From the NCBI GenBank assembly GCA_947625165.1, contig CANQNH010000006.1:1-39033 (forward strand): a DNA stretch of 39,033 nt, given 5' to 3'. Source of the DNA: an uncultured Clostridia bacterium. GTDB lineage: Bacteria; Bacillota; Clostridia; Christensenellales; UBA1242. Below, in pieces: positions 1 through 7,559 of this stretch. A model generated the notes under the pieces. It ran no database searches, was not told where the DNA came from, and was given only the letters and a program-made list of their open reading frames with translations. Position 1 is the stretch's first letter; each line of letters begins with the position of its first letter. A program made the translations under genes and the position numbers.

Positions 1-201
1 TGCTGCCAAGAAATCGGTGATGCCGCTAACTCGCAAGAGTGCCACAGCGATGAGAATTGATGCGATGAATGGGAAAATCTCCACCACAAGTTTGATTGCG
101 CCTTTTGCACCCTTGACAAAATGGTCGTAGGTGTTGATGCGTTTGAAGATGCAGTAGATGAAAAGAAGTATGAAAATTATTGGCAAGATATATGCGCTCA
201 T
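1..201 (-). CDS. spmB: Spore maturation protein B (partial, N-terminal 67 residues)
   Basis: The minus strand encodes a hydrophobic N-terminus beginning MSAYILPIIFILLFIYCIFK, followed by a segment with NTYDHFVKGAKGAIK and then a second membrane helix. This matches the start of SpmB, a small polytopic membrane protein of the nucleoside-recognition (Gate) domain family. In Bacillus it is needed with SpmA for spore core dehydration. The gene runs off the left edge of the window, so roughly the last 110 residues expected for the family are missing. The ATG at 199-201 has a purine-rich AAAGGGG just upstream, at a short spacing. It lies 139 bases downstream of spmA on the same strand, the usual spmA-spmB order. 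The name does not prove sporulation, because relatives occur in non-sporulating lineages. Confidence 0.85.
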   Translation of the reverse strand, partial: MSAYILPIIFILLFIYCIFKRINTYDHFVKGAKGAIKLVVEIFPFIASILIAVALLRVSGITDFLAA

Positions 202-285
202 AAGCCCCTTTAAAATTGGTGATGTTCATAAATAAATTGTTGTTTTGCTTTCTATTTTCGAGTTTTTTAATTTTTATGCTTTTTC

Positions 286-309
286 AAAAATGCCATGGTT
301 TGCATTTTT
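286..309. repeat. Perfect hairpin in the spmA-spmB spacer
   Basis: AAAAATGC at 286-293 is a perfect inverted repeat of GCATTTTT at 302-309, with an 8-base loop. A T-run follows on the plus strand, and a five-base T-run ends the stem on the minus strand. On the spm transcript it lies between spmA and spmB, so it could weaken read-through or stabilise an mRNA end. The surrounding spacer is A-rich in the sense of transcription. Function is inferred only. Confidence 0.35.
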
Positions 310-340
310 TTTTCGAGTTTTTCTTGCTTTAACCCGTTTT

Positions 341-934
341 TTATGATTTTTGGGGGAATTTTTTCGCTTTTTTGATTTTTCTTATAACTTTATCAATCAA
401 ATAAACCAATGTTATTCCCAAAACCGTGGTGCAAAAAGTGACGATAAGTGTTGGCAGAATGATGTCGGCAGGGCTTGTTGAACCTGTGCTTGTACGCAAA
501 CCTATTATTGTTGTTGGCAAAAGTTGTATGGAAGTTGCGTTGATGACAATCAGCATTATCATTGCAAAATTTGCTTTTCCGCTGCCATCATCAAGTGCTT
601 GCATTGATTTTATGCCCATCGGCGTTGCGGCGTTTCCAAGACCAAGCATATTTGCGGACACATTCAAAGCAATCAGTTTTTGCGTTTCGGGATTTTCAAC
701 ACGAAAGATTTTTTTTATCAGTGGTCGCAAAAGTTTTGCCAATTTTTCGCCCAATCCACTGGCATCAACAAGTTCCATAATGCCCAGCCAAACTGCATAG
801 ACGGCACAAAGTTCAATGCAAAGTGACAAAGCGCTTGTGGATGCGGACACCATCTCGGTCAAGACGGCTCCGGGATTTGTGATGAGCAGAACGAGTATGC
901 TTGACAGCATCATAAAAAGCCAAAAAGTGTTCAT
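341..934 (-). CDS. spmA: Spore maturation protein A, nucleoside-recognition (Gate) domain
   Basis: The 197-residue product has the family's usual length. It shows several membrane helices and the conserved SpmA segments YAVWLGIMELVDASGL, NVSANMLGLGNAATPMGIK and ATSIQLLPTTIIGLR. SpmA works with SpmB in the forespore/mother-cell membrane in spore-core dehydration in Bacillus; the family has a fold shared with nucleoside transporters, and the substrate is unknown. The ATG at 932-934 gives the normal family N-terminus, but I see no good ribosome binding site in front of it; an internal ATG seven codons later is an alternative. The C-terminus is basic (KKAKKFPQKS), as expected for a cytoplasmic tail. 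The gene is transcribed divergently from tatD. Confidence 0.9.
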   Translation of the reverse strand: MNTFWLFMMLSSILVLLITNPGAVLTEMVSASTSALSLCIELCAVYAVWLGIMELVDASGLGEKLAKLLRPLIKKIFRVENPETQKLIALNVSANMLGLGNAATPMGIKSMQALDDGSGKANFAMIMLIVINATSIQLLPTTIIGLRTSTGSTSPADIILPTLIVTFCTTVLGITLVYLIDKVIRKIKKAKKFPQKS

Positions 935-1040
935 AGAAATATTTATGCGAAAAAGGTCGAAAAAAGAGCAGGTTTCAAAAAATTCTTCAATTTAAACAAG
1001 GTTGAGTGAAAGCAAAAATATTGAAAAAACATTCAAATTT

Positions 1041-1070
1041 TTGACAATTTGTGTGTGGTTTTGTTATCAT
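1041..1070 (+). promoter_or_regulatory. Promoter of tatD-rsmA
   Basis: TTGACA at 1041-1046 is followed, after 18 bases, by TATCAT at 1065-1070 (or 17 bases to TTATCA). It sits about 20 bases before the tatD start codon. It is a sigma-A type promoter by pattern. Confidence 0.6.
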
Positions 1071-1090
1071 AAAAACGATTGAGGCGAAAA

Positions 1091-1963
1091 ATGAAGTTGT
1101 TTGATGCACACGCACACTTGACAGACGAACAGTTTGCGGATGATTTGGACGAAGTGATAAAAAATTTTGAGGATGCCGAGGTTGAAGGAGTGATTTCCGC
1201 GGCCTATGATTTTTCTTCTTCGCAAGAGGCGGTTGCGCTTGCGGGCAAGAGGAAAAATGTGTTTGCAACGGTTGGCATTCACCCAGAAAATGTTGTCAGT
1301 GATTTTTGCGATGAAAAGTTTTTGAAAGTTGTGGTTGAAAGTGGCAAAATTGAGGAAGAATTCAAAAATTTTGAAGAAAATTTTGAAAATATGCTTGAAA
1401 AACTTGAAAAAGTTGCAAAAAACGAAAAAGTTGTTGCAATCGGAGAAATTGGGCTGGATTATCACTTTTTTGACAACAACAGTGACGAAGAAATTGCTTT
1501 TATGAAAAAGATGCAAAAATTTGCATTTGAAAAACAAATTCAACTTGCAAAAAAATTGAACTTGCCAATTGTGGTGCACAGCAGAGATGCGATGGGTGAC
1601 ACTTTGGATGTTTTGCGGAAAAATTCGCTTGCAAGGCACAGTTTGCTGCATTGCTATGGCGGAAGCCTTGAAAGTGCAAAAGAACTTATGAAACTTGGCT
1701 ATTCTTTTTCGTTTGGTGGGGTTGTGACCTTCAAAAACGCAAAAAATGTTCAAGAAGTTGTTGCAAATTTGCCATTGGAAAGGATTTTGCTTGAAACAGA
1801 TTGTCCATATATGAGCCCAGAGCCTTTTCGTGGCAAACGAAATGAGCCAAAAAATTTGGTGTATGTTGCTGACAAAATTGCAAGATTGAAAAATTTGACG
1901 ATTGAGGAGGTTGCAAACCAGACAACGCAAAACGCAAAAAAATTGTTTGGATTGAAACTTTGA
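1091..1963 (+). CDS. tatD: TatD-family metal-dependent hydrolase (DNase)
   Basis: The 290-residue protein has the TatD TIM-barrel metal ligands in order: DAHAHL (H7, H9), GIHPEN (62-67), GEIGLDYH with E119, HSRD (163-166), H187 in LLHCYGG, and D217 in LLETDCPY, then the family ending PFRGKRNEP. TatD enzymes are Mg/Mn-dependent 3'-5' exonucleases linked to DNA repair; substrates in this lineage are unproven. It is about 35 residues longer than usual. The extra length is a low-complexity Glu/Lys/Phe/Asn stretch at about 75-112, between the GIHP and GEIGLDY motifs. The ATG at 1091 is chosen because GAGG at 1081-1084 stands at good spacing; the upstream in-frame TTG has none. It is followed 11 bases later by rsmA, likely as one operon. 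Confidence 0.93.
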   Translation: MKLFDAHAHLTDEQFADDLDEVIKNFEDAEVEGVISAAYDFSSSQEAVALAGKRKNVFATVGIHPENVVSDFCDEKFLKVVVESGKIEEEFKNFEENFENMLEKLEKVAKNEKVVAIGEIGLDYHFFDNNSDEEIAFMKKMQKFAFEKQIQLAKKLNLPIVVHSRDAMGDTLDVLRKNSLARHSLLHCYGGSLESAKELMKLGYSFSFGGVVTFKNAKNVQEVVANLPLERILLETDCPYMSPEPFRGKRNEPKNLVYVADKIARLKNLTIEEVANQTTQNAKKLFGLKL

Positions 1964-1974
1964 GGATGAAAGAT

Positions 1975-2880
1975 ATGAGCGAATTTGTTTTTAAGAAAAA
2001 GTTTGGGCAAAACTTCATTTCAGACAAAAATTTACTGCAAGCAATTGTGAATGATGCAGGAATTGGTCAAGATGACTATGTTTTGGAAATTGGTGCTGGT
2101 GCAGGAAGTTTGACGCAAGTGCTTTCAAAACAGGCAAAAAAAGTTTTGTCATTTGAAATTGACAAAGACTTGGAAGATGTTTTGCGGGGGTTGAACCTGA
2201 AAAATGTCCAATTTGTTTTTCAAGATTTTATGGATGTTGATATGCCCGAAATTGAAAAAGAACTTTTTTCGCAGAAAGAAAAACCAAATTTTGAAAAAAC
2301 AACAAAATCTGAAAAGTTGCAAACTTTTGATGAAAAATGCGAAAAAAATGCGAAAAAATTGCAAAAAAATGACAAAAATGATGTTTTTTTTGAAAATAAG
2401 ACTTTTAAAGTTGTTGCAAATTTGCCTTATTACATCACCACACCAATCATTTTCAAGTTGTTGGAAGAAAGCGAGCATTTGAGTTCGCTGACCATTATGG
2501 TGCAAAAAGAAGTTGCACAAAGAGTTTGTGCGAAAGCCGGCGGCAAAGATTATGGCATTCTTTCCGTTATGACAAATTTCTATGGAAAAGCAAAGATAAC
2601 GAGAATTATTGGGCGACAAAATTTTTATCCCGTTCCAAATGTTGACAGCGCGCTTCTTCACATTGAAATTGAAAATTTGCACAAAAATGTTGACAAAAAA
2701 TGTTTTTCTGAGTTTGTGAAAACTTGTTTTTCTATGAGAAGAAAAACTTTACTGAACAATCTTTCCACAAAATTTTCAAAAGATGTTTTGAAAGAAAAAC
2801 TTGGAGCGGAAATTTTGTCGCGAAGAGCGGAAACCTTTTCTTTGGACGAACTTTTGAGCATTTTTCAATCGCTGAAGTGA
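1975..2880 (+). CDS. rsmA: 16S rRNA (adenine1518/1519-N6) dimethyltransferase
   Basis: RsmA (KsgA) dimethylates two adjacent adenines near the 3' end of 16S rRNA using S-adenosylmethionine, late in 30S assembly. The 301-residue product begins with the family signature KKKFGQNFISD. It has SAM-binding motif I LEIGAGAGSLT (37-47), acidic motif II FEIDKDL, and the catalytic NLPYYIT at 149-155, followed by PVPNVDSA. Residues about 95-143 form a Lys/Asn/Phe-rich low-complexity insertion directly before the catalytic motif, which is unusual. Two ATGs are in frame; the one at 1975 is preferred because GAGG at 1962-1965 lies nine bases upstream, whereas it abuts the ATG at 1966. The Shine-Dalgarno overlaps the tatD stop codon, suggesting coupling to tatD. 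Confidence 0.93.
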   Translation: MSEFVFKKKFGQNFISDKNLLQAIVNDAGIGQDDYVLEIGAGAGSLTQVLSKQAKKVLSFEIDKDLEDVLRGLNLKNVQFVFQDFMDVDMPEIEKELFSQKEKPNFEKTTKSEKLQTFDEKCEKNAKKLQKNDKNDVFFENKTFKVVANLPYYITTPIIFKLLEESEHLSSLTIMVQKEVAQRVCAKAGGKDYGILSVMTNFYGKAKITRIIGRQNFYPVPNVDSALLHIEIENLHKNVDKKCFSEFVKTCFSMRRKTLLNNLSTKFSKDVLKEKLGAEILSRRAETFSLDELLSIFQSLK

Positions 2881-2885
2881 CGAAA

Positions 2886-3053
2886 TCATTTTTTGAGATG
2901 CTTGAAACGGCAATTTATCAGTGTTGAAAGAGAACAAGAAATCTGATTTATGAGATTTCTTAGTTCCTCCAATTGTTGCATATCCAAGCCTTTTGCAAGT
3001 TCCATCGCAATTGAGGTTGCAAAAAGCACCAATTCTTCATCAGTTTGTGCCAT
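2886..3053 (-). CDS. Small uncharacterised protein, DUF6774-like
   Basis: An open frame on the minus strand encodes 55 residues, from ATG at 3051-3053 to TGA at 2886-2888. It is transcribed convergently with rsmA and ends five bases from it. The product is mainly helical, with a patterned core LVLFATSIAMELAKGLDMQQ followed by leucine/isoleucine-spaced residues and a basic end. This resembles, from memory, the small clostridial DUF6774 proteins of unknown function (pattern A-x-x-IA-x-x-L-x-x-GL). No clear ribosome binding site is seen. A perfect 9-bp inverted repeat, AAGAAATCT/AGATTTCTT, lies inside the frame at about 2938-2962; it might also act as a weak terminator for rsmA. The family assignment needs a profile search. 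Confidence 0.5.
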   Translation of the reverse strand: MAQTDEELVLFATSIAMELAKGLDMQQLEELRNLINQISCSLSTLINCRFKHLKK

Positions 3054-3320
3054 ATAAATATATATTGTTTTATTTTCTTATTTGACATATATGCATTCTG
3101 AGAGTTATGTCGTTTTGTGAGATTTTTGATGCTTTTTCAAATATCTTTCTTTATTTTATTTTATTTTGTTGATTTATTTTATTGACAAATATTTGCTCTT
3201 TTTGACTGGGAGAGGAGTGTTGTTAGGGCTGATGGCTCTTTTTTTTGTTTGATTTTTGTTTGGAAAAAGTTCCTTCGACAAAAAAAATAAAAAAATTTTT
3301 AAAAATTTTGGCAAAAATGT
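3054..3320. other. AT-rich intergenic stretch before the heat-shock operon
   Basis: About 270 bases without a supported gene. Two TTGACA hexamers (about 3082 and 3182, plus strand) have no acceptable -10 at the right distance. A T-run follows GGCTC at about 3233-3247, but I could not build a stable stem before it. I see nothing else here. Confidence 0.4.
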
Positions 3321-3349
3321 TTGACTTTTGTTTTTGATGTGCATATAAT
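3321..3349 (+). promoter_or_regulatory. Promoter of the hrcA-grpE-dnaK operon
   Basis: TTGACT at 3321-3326 and a consensus TATAAT at 3344-3349 are separated by 17 bases. CIRCE begins one base after the -10 box, so bound HrcA would cover the transcription start. This is the standard arrangement of HrcA-repressed operons. Confidence 0.85.
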
Positions 3350-3350
3350 A

Positions 3351-3383
3351 TTGCTAGCACTTGCAAGTCGAGAGTGCTAGCAA
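3351..3383 (+). promoter_or_regulatory. CIRCE operator for HrcA
   Basis: TTGCTAGCACT (3351-3361) and AGTGCTAGCAA (3373-3383) form a perfect 11-bp inverted repeat with an 11-base centre. Aligned to the CIRCE consensus (TTAGCACTC-N9-GAGTGCTAA), the sites are CTAGCACTT-N9-GAGTGCTAG, a close match with nine-base spacing. HrcA bound here represses the operon; heat-titrated GroEL normally relieves this. It is the only CIRCE I see in the window; none precedes dnaJ. Confidence 0.93.
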
Positions 3384-3406
3384 ACTTGTTTAAAGGTTTT
3401 AATTTT

Positions 3407-4384
3407 ATGGAACTTTCCGAAAGAAAAATCAAAATCTTGAATATCGCTGTTGAGGAGTTTATCAAAGACTCCGCTCCAATCACGAGCGGTTCGGTGAAGG
3501 ACAGCACGGCGCTGGGCGTCAGCACCGCAACACTTCGCGCAGAACTCAATGCTTTGGAGGCTATGGGGTTTTTGAAACAACTTCACACTTCGGGCGGGCG
3601 CGTTCCAACTGCACAAGGCTATCGGTTTTATGTGCAGAATTTGCTGAAAAACATCAAGGCAAGCAATTCCGAACTTCAATCTGTGCGCGAACTTATCGCA
3701 AATCGCACTCAGAATTTGAACGAAATTGTCAGCGGAATTGCAAAACTTGTCAGCAAGGCAACCAACCACCCAACAGTTGTGCTTGTCAACGGAATTGAGA
3801 ATTTGATTTTGCAAGAGTTTAAGATTGTTCCGCTGCTGGACGAAAAATGCTTGGTGCTTATTGGCACGAACTATGGCTACATCACCCAGCAACTTGATAT
3901 TGCTGCCTCAGCCAAGAGTTGCGAAGATGCTTCAAACTATTTGACCAAATATTTCAAAGGTGAAAGTGTTGGCTTTTTGATTGAGAACATCGACCAATTC
4001 AAGAGAGGAATGAGCGGCGAAATCAAGGCATTTCAAGCAGTGGTGGACAATGTTATTTTGGGGTTGACCAGGCTGAACAAACAAAAACTTTTGAATGTGC
4101 AGGCGGAGGGAGTTGTTGATTTGGTGGACAATTCCGCTGATGAAGCCAAACGAGTGCTGAAAACGTTGAACAACGAGAATGAACTTATCGAAGTTTTGGA
4201 CGGAAATGAGAAAGAAATCTCGGCTGTGATTGACGAGGAAAAGTGCTCGGTTGTGAAAGCTCCGATTTTGGTTGGTGGCAAACAGGTGGCATCTATTGGC
4301 GTGTTTGGCCCGCAAAAAATGGACTATTTGAGTGTTGCGTCTGCGCTGAAAGTGGTTGTTGAACAACTTGAAAAAGGAGAATGA
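3407..4384 (+). CDS. hrcA: Heat-inducible transcription repressor HrcA
   Basis: HrcA binds CIRCE and represses chaperone operons; GroEL keeps it active when few unfolded proteins are present. The 325-residue product starts with a winged-helix domain (MELSERKIKILNIAVEEFI) and has the signature TSGGRVPTAQGYRFYV at 61-76, a GAF-like middle domain, and the C-terminal motif IGVFGPQKMDY. The length is typical for the family. An in-frame GTG at 3374 falls inside CIRCE and is rejected; the ATG at 3407 has AAAGG ten bases upstream. Its stop overlaps the grpE start (ATGA), so the two genes are probably translationally coupled. Being first in the operon, it is autoregulated. Confidence 0.96.
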   Translation: MELSERKIKILNIAVEEFIKDSAPITSGSVKDSTALGVSTATLRAELNALEAMGFLKQLHTSGGRVPTAQGYRFYVQNLLKNIKASNSELQSVRELIANRTQNLNEIVSGIAKLVSKATNHPTVVLVNGIENLILQEFKIVPLLDEKCLVLIGTNYGYITQQLDIAASAKSCEDASNYLTKYFKGESVGFLIENIDQFKRGMSGEIKAFQAVVDNVILGLTRLNKQKLLNVQAEGVVDLVDNSADEAKRVLKTLNNENELIEVLDGNEKEISAVIDEEKCSVVKAPILVGGKQVASIGVFGPQKMDYLSVASALKVVVEQLEKGE

Positions 4385-5142
4385 AAGTGACAAAGAAAGA
4401 GAAAAACATAAAAAAAGACAACTTTGAAAACCTTGAAAATGGTTGCGAAAGTGAAGAATGTGCTTGCGAAGAAGGCTGCGGCTGTGGAGAAGAGCATTCT
4501 CACAAAAAGTGTGGATGTGGTGAAGAGTGTTCGTGTCCGCCAGAATGCGGATGTCATCGAGGCGAAGAATGCACTTGCGGACCTGACTGCAAATGTCGAG
4601 AGGGCAAAGATGGATGCACCTGTGGGCAGTGCGAGTGTGACGATGGATGCGATGACGAATGCGATTGCGGGTGTGAGAGTGACAAAAAAGACGAACCGAG
4701 TGAGTGCTGCGCCGAAAAGAAAACCGTGCAAGCGGAGGAATATTTGGCGATGGCACAGCGGCTGCAGGCGGATTTTGACAACTATCGCAAACGCGTTGCA
4801 GACCAACTTGAACGAGAGCGGCAAGAGGGTGCAAGAAGTGTGATTGAGGTGTTTTTGCCTTGCCTTGACGCATTTAAGGAGGCAAAGAAGAGCATCACAG
4901 ACGAAAACATCTTGGCTGGGTTTAATATGGTTGAGAACAAAATCTTGGACGCTCTTGGCACACTTAAAGTTGAGAAAATCAATTCAATCGGACAACATTT
5001 TGACCCGCATCTTCACAATGTCATCGCGGTGCTTTCTGACCAAAGCAAAGAAAATGACACCATTTTGGAGGAATATCAATCTGGCTGGATAATGAATGGC
5101 AAGGTGATAAGGTATGCAAAAGTTGTCGTGAACAAAAAATAG
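4381..5142 (+). CDS. grpE: GrpE nucleotide exchange factor with a cysteine-rich metallothionein-like N-terminal domain
   Basis: Residues about 117-253 are canonical GrpE: a long helix with RLQADFDNYRKRV, then GQHFDPHLHNVIAVL, YQSGWIMNGKVIRYAKVVV. GrpE dimers release ADP from DnaK in the cytoplasm. Residues 22-110 instead of the usual acidic disordered tail contain 25 cysteines, mostly as C-x-C pairs (for example CACEEGCGCG, CGCGEECSCPPECGCH, CTCGQCECDDGCDDECDCGC) plus three histidines. That is metallothionein-like and could bind Zn, Cu or Cd. The product is 253 residues, longer than the usual ~190. The ATG at 4381 overlaps the hrcA stop, but AGGAG ends only one base before it; GTG at 4387 (codon 3) has a better seven-base spacing and may be the true start. 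Both give the same Cys-rich protein. Confidence 0.95.
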   Translation: MKVTKKEKNIKKDNFENLENGCESEECACEEGCGCGEEHSHKKCGCGEECSCPPECGCHRGEECTCGPDCKCREGKDGCTCGQCECDDGCDDECDCGCESDKKDEPSECCAEKKTVQAEEYLAMAQRLQADFDNYRKRVADQLERERQEGARSVIEVFLPCLDAFKEAKKSITDENILAGFNMVENKILDALGTLKVEKINSIGQHFDPHLHNVIAVLSDQSKENDTILEEYQSGWIMNGKVIRYAKVVVNKK

Positions 5143-5338
5143 TTCAAAATTAAAAAACGAAGAAAAAAAGATGCAAAAAAGCTAAAAATTTAATAAAAAA
5201 ACATAAATTTAAGCAAAAATTATTGAAAAATCCAAAAAAAGTTGAAAGATTTTAAAACAAATCAAAAAATCCAAAAAACGAAAACAAAAACAAAATAAAA
5301 ATTCAAAAAACAAAACAATAAAAAAGGAGAACAAAAAA
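5143..5338 (+). other. A-rich grpE-dnaK spacer
   Basis: This 196-base spacer is strongly A-rich on the coding strand, with almost no G or C and no evident hairpin. It ends in a clean AAAAAGGAGAAC ribosome binding site (AGGAG at 5325-5329) nine bases before the dnaK ATG. It probably forms an unstructured leader that favours ribosome loading on dnaK. I found no convincing separate promoter. Confidence 0.5.
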
Positions 5339-7180
5339 ATGAGCAAAATTATTGGTATTGACCTTGGAACAACAAACTCTTGCGTGGCAGTTATGGAGGG
5401 CGGAAAACCAACCGTCATCGCAAATGCAGAGGGTGACAGAACAACCCCTTCTGTTGTGGCTTACACAAAAGAGGGCGAAAGACTGGTTGGTAAGGTTGCC
5501 AAAAGACAGGCAATCATCAATCACGAAAACACAATTCTTTCAATCAAGAGAGAAATGGGAACAAACTTCAAAGCAAAAATGGGCGGAAAGGAATATTCCC
5601 CACAAGAAATTTCTGCGATGATACTTTCAAAATTGAAAAGCGATGCTGAAAGCTATCTTGGCGGACCTGTCACTCAGGCTGTCATCACCGTGCCTGCCTA
5701 TTTCAACGACAGTCAGCGTCAGGCAACAAAAGATGCCGGAAAGATTGCTGGGCTTGAAGTTTTGAGAATTATCAACGAGCCAACTGCCGCCGCACTTGCC
5801 TATGGGCTTGACAAGGGCGAAAATCAAAACCAAAAGATTTTGGTCTATGACCTGGGCGGTGGAACATTTGATGTTTCCATTCTTGAAATTGGCGACAATG
5901 TGTTTGAAGTTTTGTCAACAAACGGAAACACCAGACTTGGTGGAGATGACTTCGACAATCGTATCATTGATTTCTTGGTTGAAGAATTCAAGAGCAAAAA
6001 TGGCGGAATGGACCTTTCACAAGACAAACTTGCAATGCAGCGTTTGAAGGATGAGGCAGAAAAGACAAAGATTGACCTTTCTTCAAAAACAATGGTCAAT
6101 GTTTCAATTCCATTCATCACTGCTGATGCAAATGGTCCAAAACATTTGGAATGCGAACTTACACGCGCAAAATTTGATGCTCTCACAGAAGATTTGGTGA
6201 AAGAAACCATTGAGTGCTGCGAAAGAGCCTTGAAAGATGCAAAACTTTCAAAATCACAAATTGACAAGGTGATTTTGGTGGGCGGCTCAACAAGAATTCC
6301 TGCTGTTGTTGAAGCAGTGAAGTCCTTCACCGGAAAAGAGCCATTCAAAGGCATCAATCCAGATGAGTGTGTTGCCATCGGTGCAGCAATCCAGGCAGGC
6401 GTGTTGGCTGGAGAAGTGAAAGATGTTCTTCTTCTTGATGTCACACCACTGTCACTTGGAATTGAAACTTTGGGCGGAGTGTTCACAAAACTTATTGAAA
6501 GAAACACAACCATTCCAACAAGAAAATCACAAATTTTCTCGACTGCTGCCGACAATCAACCAGGAGTTGATATTCACGTTCTGCAGGGTGAAAGAGAGTT
6601 TGCGGCTCAGAACAAAACACTTGGAAGATTTCAACTTTCCGACATTCCACCTGCACCAAGAGGAGTGCCACAAATTGAAGTGACATTTGATATTGACGCA
6701 AATGGAATTGTCAAAGTTTCTGCAAAAGATTTGGGAACAAACAAAGAGCAGAACATCACAATCACCGCTTCTTCAAACTTGAAAGAAGAGGACATTGAAA
6801 GAGCCATCAAAGAGGCCGAAGCACACGCAGAAGAGGACAAAAAGCGCAAAGAATTTGTTGAAACAAAGAACAATGCGGACAATATGGTTTATTCTCTTGA
6901 AAAACTTTTGAAAGAAAATGGGGACAAGATTTCTGCCGAGGACAAAAAGCGCCTTGAAGACGAAATTGAAAAGGCAAAGAAAGAGTTTGAAAGTGACGAC
7001 ATTGAAGTTGTCAAAAAAGAACTTGACGAACTGACAAAAGTTTCGAATGAAGTTTTCACAAAAATGTATCAAAACGCAAATCCAAATCAAAATGCAGGCA
7101 GTGGTGATGCTGGCAACGGAACAGGAAGTGGAACAGGAAGTGGAACAGACGGGAATGACCCAGATGTGACAATCGAGTGA
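5339..7180 (+). CDS. dnaK: Chaperone protein DnaK (Hsp70)
   Basis: DnaK is the cytoplasmic ATP-dependent Hsp70, working with DnaJ and GrpE. The 613-residue product has the ATPase signatures [10 protein letters not shown] at the N-terminus, [24 protein letters not shown] and [13 protein letters not shown], then the interdomain linker [12 protein letters not shown] and a substrate-binding domain. The lid is Glu/Lys-rich, and the tail is Asn/Gly/Ser-rich ending DPDVTIE. It lacks the roughly 24-residue insert of diderm DnaK after REMGTNFK, which supports a monoderm origin. The ribosome binding site AGGAG is nine bases from the ATG. It is third in the CIRCE operon, and dnaJ follows only after a repeat and two unrelated genes. 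Confidence 0.98.
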   Translation: MSKIIGIDLGTTNSCVAVMEGGKPTVIANAEGDRTTPSVVAYTKEGERLVGKVAKRQAIINHENTILSIKREMGTNFKAKMGGKEYSPQEISAMILSKLKSDAESYLGGPVTQAVITVPAYFNDSQRQATKDAGKIAGLEVLRIINEPTAAALAYGLDKGENQNQKILVYDLGGGTFDVSILEIGDNVFEVLSTNGNTRLGGDDFDNRIIDFLVEEFKSKNGGMDLSQDKLAMQRLKDEAEKTKIDLSSKTMVNVSIPFITADANGPKHLECELTRAKFDALTEDLVKETIECCERALKDAKLSKSQIDKVILVGGSTRIPAVVEAVKSFTGKEPFKGINPDECVAIGAAIQAGVLAGEVKDVLLLDVTPLSLGIETLGGVFTKLIERNTTIPTRKSQIFSTAADNQPGVDIHVLQGEREFAAQNKTLGRFQLSDIPPAPRGVPQIEVTFDIDANGIVKVSAKDLGTNKEQNITITASSNLKEEDIERAIKEAEAHAEEDKKRKEFVETKNNADNMVYSLEKLLKENGDKISAEDKKRLEDEIEKAKKEFESDDIEVVKKELDELTKVSNEVFTKMYQNANPNQNAGSGDAGNGTGSGTGSGTDGNDPDVTIE

Positions 7181-7181
7181 A

Positions 7182-7506
7182 AAACTGCGCTGATGCTCGT
7201 TTTCGTGCAAAAGTTTGCCCGAAAAGCATCGCCCTGACGCTTGTTTTTCACTCCGTGCCGCCAAACGAAAGCCGTTTGCAAAGCAAAGCGGCTTTGCGGC
7301 AACTCTCTTGCGAAGAAAGTCTTCGCGGGAGATGAAGTGAAGCTTTTGAAACTGCGCTGATGCTCGTTTTCGCGCAAAAGTTTGCCCGAAAAGCATCGCC
7401 CTGACGCTTGTTTTTCACTCCGTGCCGCCAGACGAAAGCCGTTTGCAAGGCAAAGCGGCTTTGCGGCAACTCTCTTGCGAAGAAGGGCTTTGCGGGAGAT
7501 GAAGTG
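7182..7506. repeat. Two tandem copies of a ~158-bp non-coding repeat (period 167)
   Basis: Copy 1 is 7182-7339 and copy 2 is 7349-7506, offset by 167 bases; by eye they differ at six positions (about 96% identity). The unit is G/C-richer than the surroundings and contains short palindromes, such as AAGCCG...CGGCTT. It lies directly after the dnaK stop codon and before the DUF6879-like gene. The antisense strand is open across both copies, but the reading frame has no supported start and I treat it as non-coding. The high similarity suggests a recent duplication or a dispersed genomic repeat family. No transposase is nearby. Confidence 0.85.
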
Positions 7507-7559
7507 GGAGTTTTGTTTCAAGATTGTTTTCGTCAAAAAAGAGCAAAGGAGGTTTTCAA

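Noticed and set aside
3182-3210. Promoter from TTGACA in the intergenic AT-rich stretch
   Set aside because: No acceptable -10 box at 16-18 bases.
3932-4873. Long open frames on the minus strand opposite hrcA/grpE (also 4324-4824)
   Set aside because: They mirror the Cys-rich codons of grpE (His/Arg/Thr-rich translation), have no ribosome binding site and match no family.
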